From positions 69,797,257 through 69,861,256 of the forward strand of contig NC_060060.1 of NCBI RefSeq assembly GCF_020283565.1: a stretch of DNA of 64,000 nucleotides, read 5' to 3'. Each line of letters opens with the position of its first letter. The first letter of the stretch is position 1. A program made the position numbers and the translations under genes. Shown one piece after another: positions 43,745-55,149 of the stretch. This DNA comes from Trifolium pratense. Taxonomy: Eukaryota; Streptophyta; Magnoliopsida; Fabales; Fabaceae. The notes below the pieces were generated by a model. The model worked only from the letters and a program-made list of their open reading frames with translations. It did not search any database and was not told where the DNA came from.

Positions 43745-44645
43745 TTAGAGTGTGTTTGGATGAGGCATTCTAGAAATTCAAGGGATTTTAAATACTAGGC
43801 AATTCAATTGATTCAATTGAATTCCCTTGATTTTCAAATTCCAGTATTTGGATAAACCTAAAATTAGCCGAAAAACCTAAAATTGACGATAAACACTAAA
43901 TCGGCCGAAAATCCAAAAAATCGGCAAAAATAACCTAAAGCGGCCAAAAGCCCAAAAATCAACTATAAACCCTTAAAATCGGCTGAAAACCCAAAAAATC
44001 GGCAGAAAAACCTAAAATCAGGCAAAATTCCAAAAATCAACTATAAACCCTAAAATCGCCCGAAAACCCAAAAAATCGGCCGAAAAACCAAAAATCGACC
44101 GACAACATAAAATCGGCCAAAATCCCAAAAATCGACTATAAACCCTAAAATCGGCCGAAAACCCAAAAAATCGGCCGAAAAACCTAAAATCGACCGAAAA
44201 CTCAAAAAATTGACCGAAAAACTTAAAATCGTCCAAAAACCCTAAAATCGACTATAAACCCTAAAATCGGCTGAAAACCCAAAAAATCGGCCGAAAAATC
44301 TAAAATCGTCCCTAAACCCAAAAAACTCGATTTTAGGGTTTTTGGCCGATTTTAGGTTTTTCCGCCAATTTTTTTGGTTTTTCGTTCGATTTAATGGTTG
44401 ATAGTCGATTTTAGATTTTTCGGCCAATTTTTTGAGTTTAGGATTAATTTTATTAAAATAAATAAAATTAAATGAATGAAATTCAATTACATTACCAAAC
44501 AAAGAATTTTATAATTGATGAAATTTCAACACTTTATTCAAACACTGGAATTTGAAAATTAAGGAAATTCAATTGAATCAATTGAATTGCCTAGTACTTA
44601 AAATTGGTTGATTTCTAGAATCTCTAGTCCAAACATAAATCTTGA
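43745..44645. mobile_element. Long-TIR element with an internal AAAATCGGCCGAAAA-type array
   Basis: Arms of about 105 bp are inverted copies: TTCTAGAAATTCAAGGGATT on the left and, reverse complemented on the right, TTCTAGAAATCAACCAATTT. Both share CTAGGCAATTCAATTGATTC. Between them lies a dense, irregular array of AAAATCGGCCGAAAACCC and ATCRACTATAAACCCTAAAA phrases (43860-44330), whose last part turns into the inverted orientation. No coding capacity or clean target duplication was found. Confidence 0.7.
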
Positions 44646-44965
44646 TAAAAGTGTAATGTCAATTCACTTGTTCAATGTTCAATGTATCCTCCAAAATCGG
44701 ACGAGATTCTTTATCACCGCCCAACAATAATAATATCCACCAATTTATATAAGGACTAAATGACACATTTCTATTTCCCAAGGTTTTATATTTTCTACAC
44801 AAAATTACATTAGTGTCTTTAGTTTAATTTAAAGTTTTAAAAGTACTGTCATGTGACACAGGTGTCGGTGGATGGTTAGCCGGCAACATCCGACAACTCA
44901 TGTGTGTTTTAAGATTTGTCTGATTGCCATGATCTAGCTTGCAGATAAGCCTTGGTTCAGTTGGG

Positions 44966-44969
<4 letters not shown>

Positions 44970-45020
<51 letters not shown>
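44970..45020. repeat. (TA)n tract left of TIR element 1
   Basis: 51 bp of TA repeat directly abutting the inverted-repeat element at 45021-46729. Confidence 0.95.
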
Positions 45021-45022
<2 letters not shown>

Positions 45023-46726
45023 GGTTTGCTAACTTAGACCCTAGTTAGGTCTAAGTTAGCAAGGTGCACCTTTTGAGTTGGACAAAAATACCCTTTTTTT
45101 TTTTTTTGAAACAATAGAGCAACTGAGGCATGTATGTAATTTGCATCATAAAAATACCTTTTTTTTTTTTTGAAACAATAGAACAACTATTACATTTTTT
45201 AAATTTCTTCCAAATTTTGACCTCATTTTACGTGAGAATCGAACGCCGATTTCAAAAACTAATACCGGAAACCTTTGTAAAATTGAAAAACGATCAAAAT
45301 CCATATAAGGAACGTCGAGTTTCGTTGAGTATTGAGGGAGATCGAACCGGGTCAAAAACCGGGTCGCACGACCCGTTTCTGCATAAAACGGGTGGGAGGG
45401 ACGATGAACAGTGCGCGTCGCCCACGCCCACTCTCACCGGCGGCGCGTGGGGGCGCGTGCGGCCTCAGGGAGGCTCTATTTTTTTTATTTTTTCATAATA
45501 AAATAGTAAATAATATTCTGGAAATTTTGGTATATTGTATGAAATTTTTGGAGACCCGAAACTATTTTTAGTTAATTAAATGAGTAAAAAGGTAATTAAA
45601 AATATTATAATTCCATAAAAAATTTCCAAAATTTTATGTAAAGTACTATGAATTATTTAGAACCCTCTTGTGTACCTCACTCTCCCTAGTTCAAGTCATG
45701 AAATTATTTTCACAAATTCCGCTGATTATTTAAAACCATTTAACAAATAATAATAATAATTTCATAGATTTGTACTCTGAAACCAATTGTTTTTTTATTT
45801 GTTTCTAATAAAATATTAGATAATATTCTGGAACTTTTGGTATATTTTATGAAATTTTTTGAGACCTGAAACTATTTTTCGTTAATTAAATGAGATAAAA
45901 CGGTAATTAAAAACTATTGTTTGCTTCTGAAACCATTTAGCTGGAAGAATGGTTTCAGAGAGTTATACTGTGAAACCATTCTAGCAGTAAAATGGTTTCA
46001 GAAGCAAACAATTAAAAATCAACTCCCCTGAAACCATTCTATCAGTGAAATGGTTTCAAAGTACAACGCTCTGAAACCATTGTACCAGCTAAATGGTTTC
46101 AGAATGGTTTCAGAAGCAAACAATTAAGAAATTACTCACTGAAACCATTCTACCAGTAAAATGGTTTCAGAGAGTTATACTGTGAAACCATTCTACCAGC
46201 TAAATGGTTTCACAGTATTATATAAAGATAATTAAAGGTAGTGAAAAATTGAGTTTTTTTTTTGTGTCCAAATCAAACGAACCAAGTCTCTATTTGTAGA
46301 CAAAAAAAAATTATGAATTTTGGTATAAAAATAAAAAAATAAAAAATTAATTTACAACGAAATAATTGAGTTTAAAGTATTAAATGAAAAAAAAAACACG
46401 CCAACCACCCAGCAGTTGACACGTGTCCTGCTTTTTTAAAATGGAATTTTCTCTCTCCAGGCGCAGATCCAGTGTGGTGCACGCGCTGGCTTATCATGGA
46501 GATGGATGATCTGGACTGTCTGATTGATCCGACAGCCATGATGAGATCATCTCTTGGCCGTCTGATGGAAATCAACGGTCTGTAACGGTGGTCCTGCGGT
46601 AGGCGCGCGACACTGGATCAGCGCCAATATGTTTTTTTTTTTTTTTAAAAAAAGAAAGGGTATTTTTGTCCAACTCAAAAGGTGCACCTTGCTAATTTAG
46701 ACCCAACTGGGTCTAAATTAGCAGCC

Positions 46727-46729
<3 letters not shown>
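45021..46729. mobile_element. TIR element 1 set between (TA)n tracts, 1.7 kb
   Basis: The left end GGGGTTTGCTAACTTAGACC and the reverse complement of the right end GGGGGCTGCTAATTTAGACC agree. Both arms continue through AGCAAGGTGCACCTTTTGAG and GGACAAAAATACCC, about 72 bp. The element is bordered by (TA)n on both sides, so it probably targets TA microsatellites (as reported for Micron-like MITEs), and no other duplication can be read. The interior has a GC-rich patch (45400-45475) and an array of CTGAAACCATTNNACCAG hairpins (45915-46216). Short frames within it resemble no known protein. Confidence 0.75.
45915..46216. repeat. Array of CTGAAACCATT...AATGGTTTCAG hairpins
   Basis: At least six inverted units such as TGAAACCATTCTACCAG...ATGGTTTCAGA are strung together with spacers AAGCAAACAATTAA and GAGTTATACTGTG, inside TIR element 1. 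Confidence 0.8.

Positions 46730-46786
<57 letters not shown>
46730..46786. repeat. (TA)n tract between TIR elements 1 and 2
   Basis: 57 bp of TA repeat. Both neighbouring elements abut it directly. Confidence 0.95.
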
Positions 46787-46788
<2 letters not shown>

Positions 46789-47822
46789 GTTTTGCTATAA
46801 GACATCCACCTTGAAATTAGAAGGTGTTTTTTAGCAATCTACATCTTTACTAGATGACAAAAATATCTAATTTTTTTCTTAAACAACCAAAAAAGGAGGG
46901 GTATTACCGTAATTAACATATAATTATAAAAAACAGAAATCCCAATTTTCTAGTTGAAGGTCATGAGATCTTCTTCTTTGAACCAATTTTTTTTTCTTCA
47001 GTTAAACTGGTTTTTTTATCAAAGCAAAAATTGATTTTCTTTTCCTCCATCGTTCAATTTCCATTTTTTTTATCAGGCCTCTCCGTAATGAATGACCAAT
47101 GGGTTGATAAAAAAAAATGAAGACTTATTGTTTTAATAAAAAAAAAAATCACTTCAACTTCTTTGTTGTTGCCGCCGGAAATAATGTTTGTGAGCTACTT
47201 GCAATTTTTTTAGATCTCTTTCATTCCTTAAACTAAGTTTTAATTTTAAAATCAATTTAGAAAATTTTAACCGCCGCAAAGATTAAAGGTGCGTTTGATT
47301 CGTAAAACAGCAAGAACTGGACAAAACAGTACATGACAGAACAAGATAATACAGGACAGGACAAAACTGTACCGGAGAGATATAGGGCGATAATATTTTT
47401 ATATTTGAAAATAAAATGGGTATTTTCATATTTTTTATAGTTGTACTGTGGACAAAAAGTTGTCCTGTGGTTCAGTGAGGGACAAAAAATCTTGTTTTTG
47501 TCCTGTCCCTTGCTGCCTAATTTGTCCAGTTCCATAGCCTGTTTCAAATCAAACAGGGTACAACAAAAGTTGTCCAGTCCAGTCCCCTATTTTTTAGCAG
47601 ATCAAACGCATCCTTAATCTTTCAATTCTATTGGCTATTTAAAAGCTTCTGGAATAGGTAAAGAATAGGATGATTCCTGGTCAAAATTTGTTCAACCAGA
47701 AATAGTCATACCCCTCCTTTTTTAGTTGTTTAAGAAAAAAGTTAGATATTTTTGTCAACTAGCAAATGTGTAGCTTGCTAAAAGACACATTCTAATTTGA
47801 ATGTGGGTGTCTTATAGCAAAA

Positions 47823-47824
<2 letters not shown>
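46787..47824. mobile_element. TIR element 2 set between (TA)n tracts, 1.04 kb
   Basis: The left GGGTTTTGCTATAAGACATC and the reverse complement of the right end GGTTTTGCTATAAGACACCC match, and the arms also share AAAAAAGGAGGGGTAT and a GACAAAAATATCTAA block. It is unrelated to element 1 in the interior but has a similar G-rich ...TTTGCTA start and the same (TA)n setting. An ACAGGAC/GTCCTGT-rich stretch is at 47280-47585, probably an older hAT-like insertion (GTGCGTTTGATTCG ... AGATCAAACGCATCC). Confidence 0.7.

Positions 47825-47865
<41 letters not shown>
47825..47865. repeat. (TA)n tract right of TIR element 2
   Basis: 41 bp of TA repeat abutting the element end. Confidence 0.95.
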
Positions 47866-47867
<2 letters not shown>

Positions 47868-48875
47868 TCAGGATCCGTTGACACAAAGTGTCAAATTTTA
47901 ATTCAACACAAAATCTTGACCATTCAATTTAATTGATCCGACGATTTATAATATTTAAAACAGAATATTATAGTTAATTTTAAAAAATATCACGTGACTT
48001 GTTTTTGGCACAACATCCATTGAGAGTTTATTTTATTCCGTCGTCATTGTCGAAGAAGGCCGAACAGAACAGAACCACCGCCATCAGCTGCGCAACAGCA
48101 CCCAACGTCCAATGAGATCAATGGTTGTTTCTTAACTTACAGTATGGAACTATTGAGTGGCCAAATTCTCATATAATGAGTTTTTTATATAATGATCTCC
48201 AAATCAAGATCAAGATCCACGATATATTGATCTAATTTATGATTTTTTAATGAAATACTAATTTAATCTTGAAAATTGAGGTTTAACCAAAAATTGATAA
48301 AAGTTAACAAATTCTCTATTAGCTAATGTCCACCTGAGAAGAAAAAGTAGTTATCTTTTCAATGGTCCAACAACTAAAACGGTGAGGCATGTTGGAATTG
48401 GGACGGTGTAGAGAGTTACACCCTTGGTAGATTCAGAGTGAAGACAATGATGGAAAATTGTCAAAATGTAAGGTGGCGGCAGTCTAGGCTGCCGTTGACA
48501 ATGGTATTGTGGTCGGCGCCAGCACCGTGATTGACGGCGGTAGGACGGTAGGTAATGAACACTTGTGGACATCATCAGATTTTCATTAAAAGAGAAGGTT
48601 TTTTTTTTTGTCGAGCGAGGAAGAGAGGTAAAAATTCATATCCATTGTCAACTCCCGATGTTAACGGATCTAACTCATATATCTATATAAACAATGGACA
48701 ATTTTTAATTTTTTTCCAAAAAACAATTCAACCATTTTTAAACAAAAACAATCATTCTCTTTTAATAAGTATAAATCAAATATGATAAAATTGTCAAAAA
48801 AATAATAATCAAATATGATAAAATATATAATTTTTTATGATCAACTTTATGCAAGTATTAATCTTTTATCTTTTA
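47866..48875. other. Intergenic stretch, no gene seen
   Basis: AT-rich DNA with a moderately GC-rich patch (48050-48110 and 48480-48560). No coding frame, splice-linked exon set or terminal repeat could be supported. Confidence 0.4.
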
Positions 48876-49258
48876 TATTATAAGCTTGTATACACAAGCA
48901 AACCATAAACCTTAATTTGTTTTCCTGTTTTCCCTCCATTTTATCATGCAATATTTATTAAAAAATAATACATTTTTTTTTCTTGAATGGGATTCGAACC
49001 CACAACCCTTCAATGCAAGACAATATTTTCAACCACTATGGCAAGTATACCAATTGTGATTAAAATTATGTGCAATAATTGATAAGCACCATCAATTTTA
49101 AAAGTATATCATATCAAAATTATTGTTGACTATATTATTCATGACAAAATATTTTTATGTCTTTCCGGATCAATGATTTTTTTTTCTACCAGATCATAAA
49201 TTTAGAGAATAATTATCATGTTAGATTTGGAAAATTATTATCACGTGTGATTTGGAAA

Positions 49259-49259
49259 G

Positions 49260-49301
<42 letters not shown>

Positions 49302-49488
49302 TTGGTTTGGGCCCTTGGAGTATGCTCTCTCAAGGTCTCAGGTTCGATTCCCACTGATGCCAATTTCTGTGGGCTAAGTCCATACAGAGCAAAAAAAAAC
49401 TCTGGCTTTAAATGGGGCCCCCGCAAGTGGGCGGTGGGATTGGTCCCCTTGGATTAGTCGGTCCTAAGGCCGGATACCAAGTTTTCAA

Positions 49489-49558
<70 letters not shown>
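49259..49558 (+). mobile_element. Au-like SINE between (TA)n tracts
   Basis: The SINE body, about 49299-49490, has a Pol III B-box-like GGTTCGATTCC near 49341. A 3' part follows with GTGGGCGGTGGGATTGGTCC, CTTGGATTAGTCGGTCC and TAAGGCCGGATACC, matching what I recall of the Au SINE family found in legumes and grasses. (TA)n tracts flank it (49259-49298, 49492-49558). The related Helitron copy at 62290 reads straight through the corresponding site, showing that the SINE plus TA tracts were added later. Confidence 0.65.
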
Positions 49559-49559
<1 letters not shown>

Positions 49560-49921
49560 CACCTTCAACAATATTGAAATCTATTAAAAAAAAAACTTTC
49601 ACATTTCAATGTCTCACGTAACTTGCTTATATATCTTTTTAAATTATCTATTATGCAGTTTATTAAATTGTAGTTTTTTAAAATTAGAAAAAGAATTTTG
49701 TAAAAAAAAAAATAATGGAAAAGAATTGATATTTTTTTATAAATACCCTTTATTTTTACGTTAATGTATTCAAACATAAATCAATTCTGTTTAACTCACT
49801 TTTAACCAAAATCAAATCTATCAAACTCAATTCTGCTAAATCAATTTTTTTTGCAATACAACCAAACACAACTATAGTCATGTCACTAATCACATTCATT
49901 ATTTTGATTTTAACATTGCAG

Positions 49922-51584
49922 ATTTAATATTAACCGATGATCAATTGATATAATATGCACTAGCAGATTTTGAGATGATGTTACGTAGTTGTGGGAAGAG
50001 TTTAAAAGATTATCCTCCAATGTCTAGAGCAGACACATCATTAGTTCATAATATACAAATAATTTAATACACGACGAATTGAATTATAACAAACAATCAT
50101 TAGCTGAGGAACATATTAGATTGATGTCAACTATGACTCCAGAGCAACGTAAAGTATATGACACAATTATGACAAGAGTTAACGAAAATAAACCTGGTGC
50201 GTTTTTCCTTTATGGTTATGGCGATACAGAGAATACATTTATCTGAAGGGCCATGTCAGTCGCATTACGCTCAAAAGGTGAGATAGTTTTAACAGTTGCC
50301 TCAAGTGGGATCGCTGCATTGCTTATATATGGCGATAGAACAACACATTCAAGGTTTTGTATTCCTCTAAATGTTGACGAGTTTTCAACATGTACCATAG
50401 TTTCTAAAAATCCTTTGGCGCTATTAATACAAAAAATCAAAGCTCATTATATGGGATGAAACACCAATGATGCACAAACACTATTTCGAAGCTGTTGATC
50501 GAACTTTAAAAGATATTCTCAAGTCTGTTGATGAAAAAAATAAACACATTCCCTGCGGTGGAAAAATTGTTGGTTTTTGCATAGATTTTAGAAAAATTCT
50601 ACCAGTAATACCCAAAGGTTCAAGGCCAGAAGTTGTTAATGCTACTATTAATTCTTCGGTTCTTTGGAATTTTTGTGAAGTTTTAACATTGAGTAAAAAC
50701 ATGAGGCTTCTCGGTGGTGCTTTAAGTGCATACGTTGAACAAAGAAGATTGTTTTCTGAATGGGTTTTGGGTGTTGGCGATGGAGAAATTGGAGATGACA
50801 ACAACGATGATTTAGAACTTGACATTCCATCAAATTTATTGATTCCAAATTCAGGTGATCCTCTTCCTTCTATCGTTGAAAGCATCTATCCCCAACTTTT
50901 ACAAAACATGAACGATATAATGTATTTCCAAAATAGAGCTATACTAGCTCCTAAAAATTCAATAGTCGACACAATAAATGATTATATGTTGGATTTAATT
51001 CCTGGTGAAGAAAAAACATATTGAGTTACGATACTCCACTCACACAAAATGTAGACGGTCAAACAGTGGATGATGTTCATACTCCCAAATTTTTGAACAC
51101 GATTTCTATGTCGGGACTTCCAAATCACAAGTTGAGACTTAAAGTTTGAGTTCCAGTTATGCTATTAAGGAATTTGAATAAAAAATTAGGATTATGCATT
51201 GGAACAAGACTTATTATTACGAGATTGGGAAAATGTGCTCTTGAAGGAAAATTTATTTCAGGAAGTAATATTGGTGATCAGGTTTTCATACCTAGATTTT
51301 CTCTGACACCATCTGACGTGAGAATTCCTTTTAAATTTCAACGGAGACAATTTCCTATAATGATTTCTTTTGCGATGACTATTAATAAGAGTCAGGGACA
51401 ATCTTTAAAGCATGTTGGGATATATCTTCCGTCGCCGGTGTTTTCACATGGTCAGTTGTATGTTGCAATTTCAAGAGTTACTTCTAGAAAAGGATTAAAA
51501 ATATTGATCATCGATGACGACGGTGAAGATACGACTAAGACTTCGAATGTGGTCTATAAGGAAGTCTTCCGTAATATAACATAA
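49922..51584 (+). pseudogene. Helitron PIF1-like helicase, copy 1, decayed
   Basis: After an intron-like acceptor (TTTTAACATTGCAG) the frame runs in pieces. The region before QRKVYD already has a TAA. The Walker A region is damaged (GYGDTENTF instead of GYGGTGKTF). SSGIAALL and [12 protein letters not shown] remain, followed by a frameshift before the DEAP motif. 50467-51024 keeps [20 protein letters not shown] and the N-terminal half of the second RecA lobe. 51159-51584 keeps helicase motifs V/VI ([31 protein letters not shown]). PIF1-type helicase is the C-terminal part of the Rep-helicase protein that drives rolling-circle movement. No Rep (HUH) domain is present here. Confidence 0.85.
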
Positions 51585-51747
51585 TTTTCTTTGTATGAAT
51601 ATTTATCCAAAATTATTGTTGAACTATCATTTAATGTTACTCAACTTTTTTCATATACATTACATTATTGGAATTATCATATCTTATTTAATCATTATAT
51701 ATCTTACAGCTAATCAGACCTGTGCACCGCACGGGTCGATGTTCTAG

Positions 51748-53955
51748 TATTATAAGCTTGTATACACAAGCAAACCATAAACCCTAATTTGTTTTCCCTG
51801 TTTTCCCTCCATTTTATCTTGCAATTTTTATTAAAAAATAATATAATTTTGTCTTGACTAGGATTCAAACCCACAACCCTTCAATGCAAGGAAATATTTC
51901 CAACCACTATGGCAAGTATACTAATTGTGTGATTAAAATTATGTGCAATAATTGATAAGCACCATCATTTAAAAGTATATCATATCAAAATTATTGTTAA
52001 CTATATTATTCATCACGAAATATTTTTATGTCTTTCCTGATCAATGATTTTTTTTTACCGGATCATAAATTTAGAAAATAATTATATGTGATATTTGGAA
52101 AGTTATTATCACGTGTGATTTGGAAAGTTATTATCAAACTCAATTCTGCTAAATCAATTTTTTTTGCAATACAACCAAACACAACCATAGTCATGTCACT
52201 AATCACATTCATTATTTTGATTTTAACATTGCAGATTTAATATTAACCGATGATCAATTGATACAATATGCACTAACATATATTGAGATGCCTAGAGCAG
52301 ACACATCATTAGTTCCTGGTATACAAAATAGTTTAGCTGAGGAATATGTTAGATTGATGTCAACTATGACTTCAGAGCAACGTAAAGTATATGACACAAT
52401 CATGACAAGAGTTAACGAAAACAAACCTGGTGTGTTTTTTCTTTATGGTTATGGCGGTACATGGAAGACATTTATCTGGAGCGCCTGTCAGCCGCATTAC
52501 GCTTAAAAGGTGAGATAGTTTTAACAGTTGTCTCAAGTGGGATCGCTGCATTGCTTATACCTGGAGGTAGAACAGCACATTCAAGGTTTTGTATTCCTCT
52601 AAATGTTGACGAGTTTTCAACATGTACCATAGTTTCTAAAAGCCCTTTGGCGCTATTAATACAAAAAGCAAAGCTCATTATATGGGATGAAGCACCAATG
52701 ATGTACAAACACTATTTCGAAGCTGTTGATCGAACTTTAAAAGATATTATCAAGTCTGTTGATGAAAAAAATAAACACATTCCCTTCGGTGGAAAAATTG
52801 TTGTTTTTGGCGGAGATTTTAGACAAATTCTACCAGTAATACTCAAAGGTACAAGGCTACTATTAATTCTTCGGTTCTTTGGAATTTTTGTGAAGTTTTA
52901 ACATTGAGTAAAAACATGAGGCTTCTCGGTGGTGCTTCGAGTGCAGACGTTGAACAAAGAAGATTGTTTTCTGAATGGGTTTTGGGTGTTGGCGATGGAG
53001 AAATTGGAGATGACAAGGACAATGATTTAGAACTTGACATTCCATCTGATTTATTGATTCCAAATTCAGGTGATCCTCTTGCTTTTATCATTGAAAGCCC
53101 CAACTTTTACAAAACATGAACGATATAACGTATTTCCAAAATAGAGATATACTAGCTCCTAAAAATTCAATAGTAGACACAATAAATGATTATATGTTGG
53201 ATTTAATTCCTGGTGAAGAAAAAACATATTTGAGTTATGATACTCCACTCACACAAAATGTAGACGGTCAAACAGTGGATGATGTTCATACTCCTGAATT
53301 TTTGAACACGATTTCTACGTCGGGACTTCCAAATCACAAGTTGAGACTTAAAGTTGGAGTTCCAGTTATGCTATTAAGGAATTTGAATCAAAAATTAGGA
53401 TTATGCAATGGAACAAGGCTTATTATTACAAGATTGGGAAAACGTGCTCTTGAAGGAAAAATTATTTCATGAAGTAATATTGGTGATCAGATTTTCATAC
53501 CTAGATTTTCTCTGACACCATCTGATGTGACAATTCCTTTTAAATTTCAACGGAGACAATTTCCTATAATGACTTTTTTGCGATGACTATTAATAAGAGT
53601 CAGGGACAATCTTTAAATCATGTTGGGATATAACTTCCGTCGCCAATGTTTTCAAATGGTCAGTTGTATGTTGCAATTTCAAGAGTTACTTCTAGAAAAT
53701 GATTAAAAATATTTATTATCGATGACGACGGTGAAGATATGACTAAGACTTCGAATGTGGTTTATAAGGAAGTCTTCCGTAATATAACATCATTTTCTTT
53801 GTATGAACATTTATCCAAAATTATTGTTAAACTATCGTTTAATGTTACTCAACTTTTTTCATATACCTTACATTATTGAAATTATCATATCTTATTTAAT
53901 CATTATATATCTTACAGTTAATCAGACCCGTGCACCGCACGGGTCGATGTTCTAG
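51748..53955 (+). mobile_element. Helitron, copy 2 of the head-to-tail pair
   Basis: It starts directly after the CTAG of copy 1 with the same TATTATAAGCTTG sequence. It ends with a perfect hairpin GACCCGTGC-ACC-GCACGGGTC (53925-53945), then GATGTT and CTAG (53952-53955) before TT. It is shorter than copy 1 because of deletions near 52135 and 52285 and lack of the SINE. Its decayed helicase is at 52235-53790. Confidence 0.75.
52235..53790 (+). pseudogene. Helitron PIF1-like helicase, copy 2, decayed
   Basis: It starts at the same acceptor as copy 1. Walker A reads [12 protein letters not shown], with Trp replacing the Gly before the catalytic Lys, and a frameshift follows. LIIWDEAPM (Walker B), [12 protein letters not shown] (with the Asp-Phe-Arg-Gln of motif III) and [15 protein letters not shown] are intact. 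Further deletions and stops break it at about 52858, 53100, 53470, 53577 and 53700. Motif V/VI residues are still readable ([21 protein letters not shown]). Non-functional. Confidence 0.85.
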
Positions 53956-54949
53956 TTTAAAGTAAATTATTGATAATTTCAAGTTAGTTGACGCACGTAG
54001 AATATTATTTAAGTTATACAATTTATTTTTGTTTATGATCAAATTTATGTTTTTTATTACTTAAATATGAAATAAATTTTTTTGTTTAATTTATATATTG
54101 TAATTTTTTTAGCGACCCCCACAGATGACGCAGTACGGAAGCGTGAAGGAAAAACAAGTGCTAATCCTATAATAAAACACAGGTTCGCAAGCGACAAACC
54201 TGTCAGATAAGGCTCTAGAATCCACCAGATTTCCGGAATCCACCAGAAAGAGTAACTAATCTAAAATCCACTAGACTTCCGGAATCCACCAGAAGGAGTA
54301 ATTTGGAATCCACCAAACTTGAGAAAAATCTCTGTTATTTTATTGAATCAAAAAGTTTCCTTCAAAGCTACAATAATTTAGCTTAAATAGGAGTGAAAAA
54401 TAATATTAACAAATCTCCTAAAAGATTGTAAAAATAAAAACAACAAACCTAGCTAAATAAAAATTACAAATCTATCTAAAATATAAAAATAACTAACCTA
54501 GGTGAAATATAAAAATAAGAAATCAACCTAAAATATAATAAAACTAAATCTAACTAAAATAATAATATACTGAAGAAATCCTCCTACATCAAACAAATTA
54601 TCGTTCAACATTGCAGTTGAACAAATCTATATGAAATTTGTTAATTTAATCTATAGATATATAAAAAAGTTCCTGTCTAGTCCATAACATGTTTTAACAA
54701 AGATTAAATTGAGTAATTTTATATAATTTAGAATTAAATTTGAGAGATTGAAATGAAGGCTGATGCTAACATGGACGGGGACAGCATATGGTCCATCATA
54801 GGGAGACGGTGGAAGAGAAGACAGAGGATCTGTTTTATTTTAGCGAGAGAAACTGTTTTTTTTTTTTAATTAGATCGTGTCTATTGTGTTATAGGTTGAG
54901 GGTAATTTTGACAAAATAAAAACACTTTTTTATATTTTTTTAATTGAAG
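53956..54949. other. Non-coding stretch with a GGAATCCACCAGA repeat
   Basis: 54225-54320 has four copies of a GGAATCCACCAGA/AAATCCACTAGA-type word, probably part of an old retroelement LTR or untranslated region. The rest is AT-rich and shows no gene. Confidence 0.4.
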
Positions 54950-55149
54950 TGTTATGAAACTAATCTAAACATAACTAAGTATATAGAAGAATAGAGATGA
55001 ATGAGAGAAGAGAGAAAGATTAGAGTTTGTATATTCTCTTCAAGGTGTGCATTACATTGTAACAAAGGGGTCCTATTTATAGGATACATTTAGGGGACAA
55101 GAAAACCTACACAATAATGGACATTCATTACATATTATTATTCATAACA
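54950..55149 (-). repeat. 3' LTR of the copia element (200 bp)
   Basis: TGTTATGAAACTAATC...ATTATTCATAACA as seen on the plus strand. Partner at 60699-60898. Confidence 0.9.

Larger units (their letters stand above)
48876..51747 (+). mobile_element. Helitron, copy 1 of a head-to-tail pair
   Basis: Homology with copy 2 starts at TATTATAAGCTTGTATACAC (48876). The 3' end has the hairpin GACCTGTGC-ACC-GCACGGGTC (51717-51737), then CTAG (51744-51747) and T. It contains a decayed PIF1-type helicase (49922-51584) and a SINE set in (TA)n DNA (49259-49558) that the other copies lack. The start is approximate, since a 5' TC could lie a few bases upstream (for example at 48862). Confidence 0.7.

Noticed and set aside
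45130..45498. 122-codon frame inside TIR element 1
   Set aside because: No family signature, it overlaps a poly-T run and a GC-rich patch, and it lies in an element with no other coding signs.
48990..49060. tRNA-like text (GGGATTCGAACCCACAACCC) in the Helitron
   Set aside because: It resembles a Pol III B box on the minus strand, but no full tRNA fold is present. At best a SINE fragment, too weak to call.
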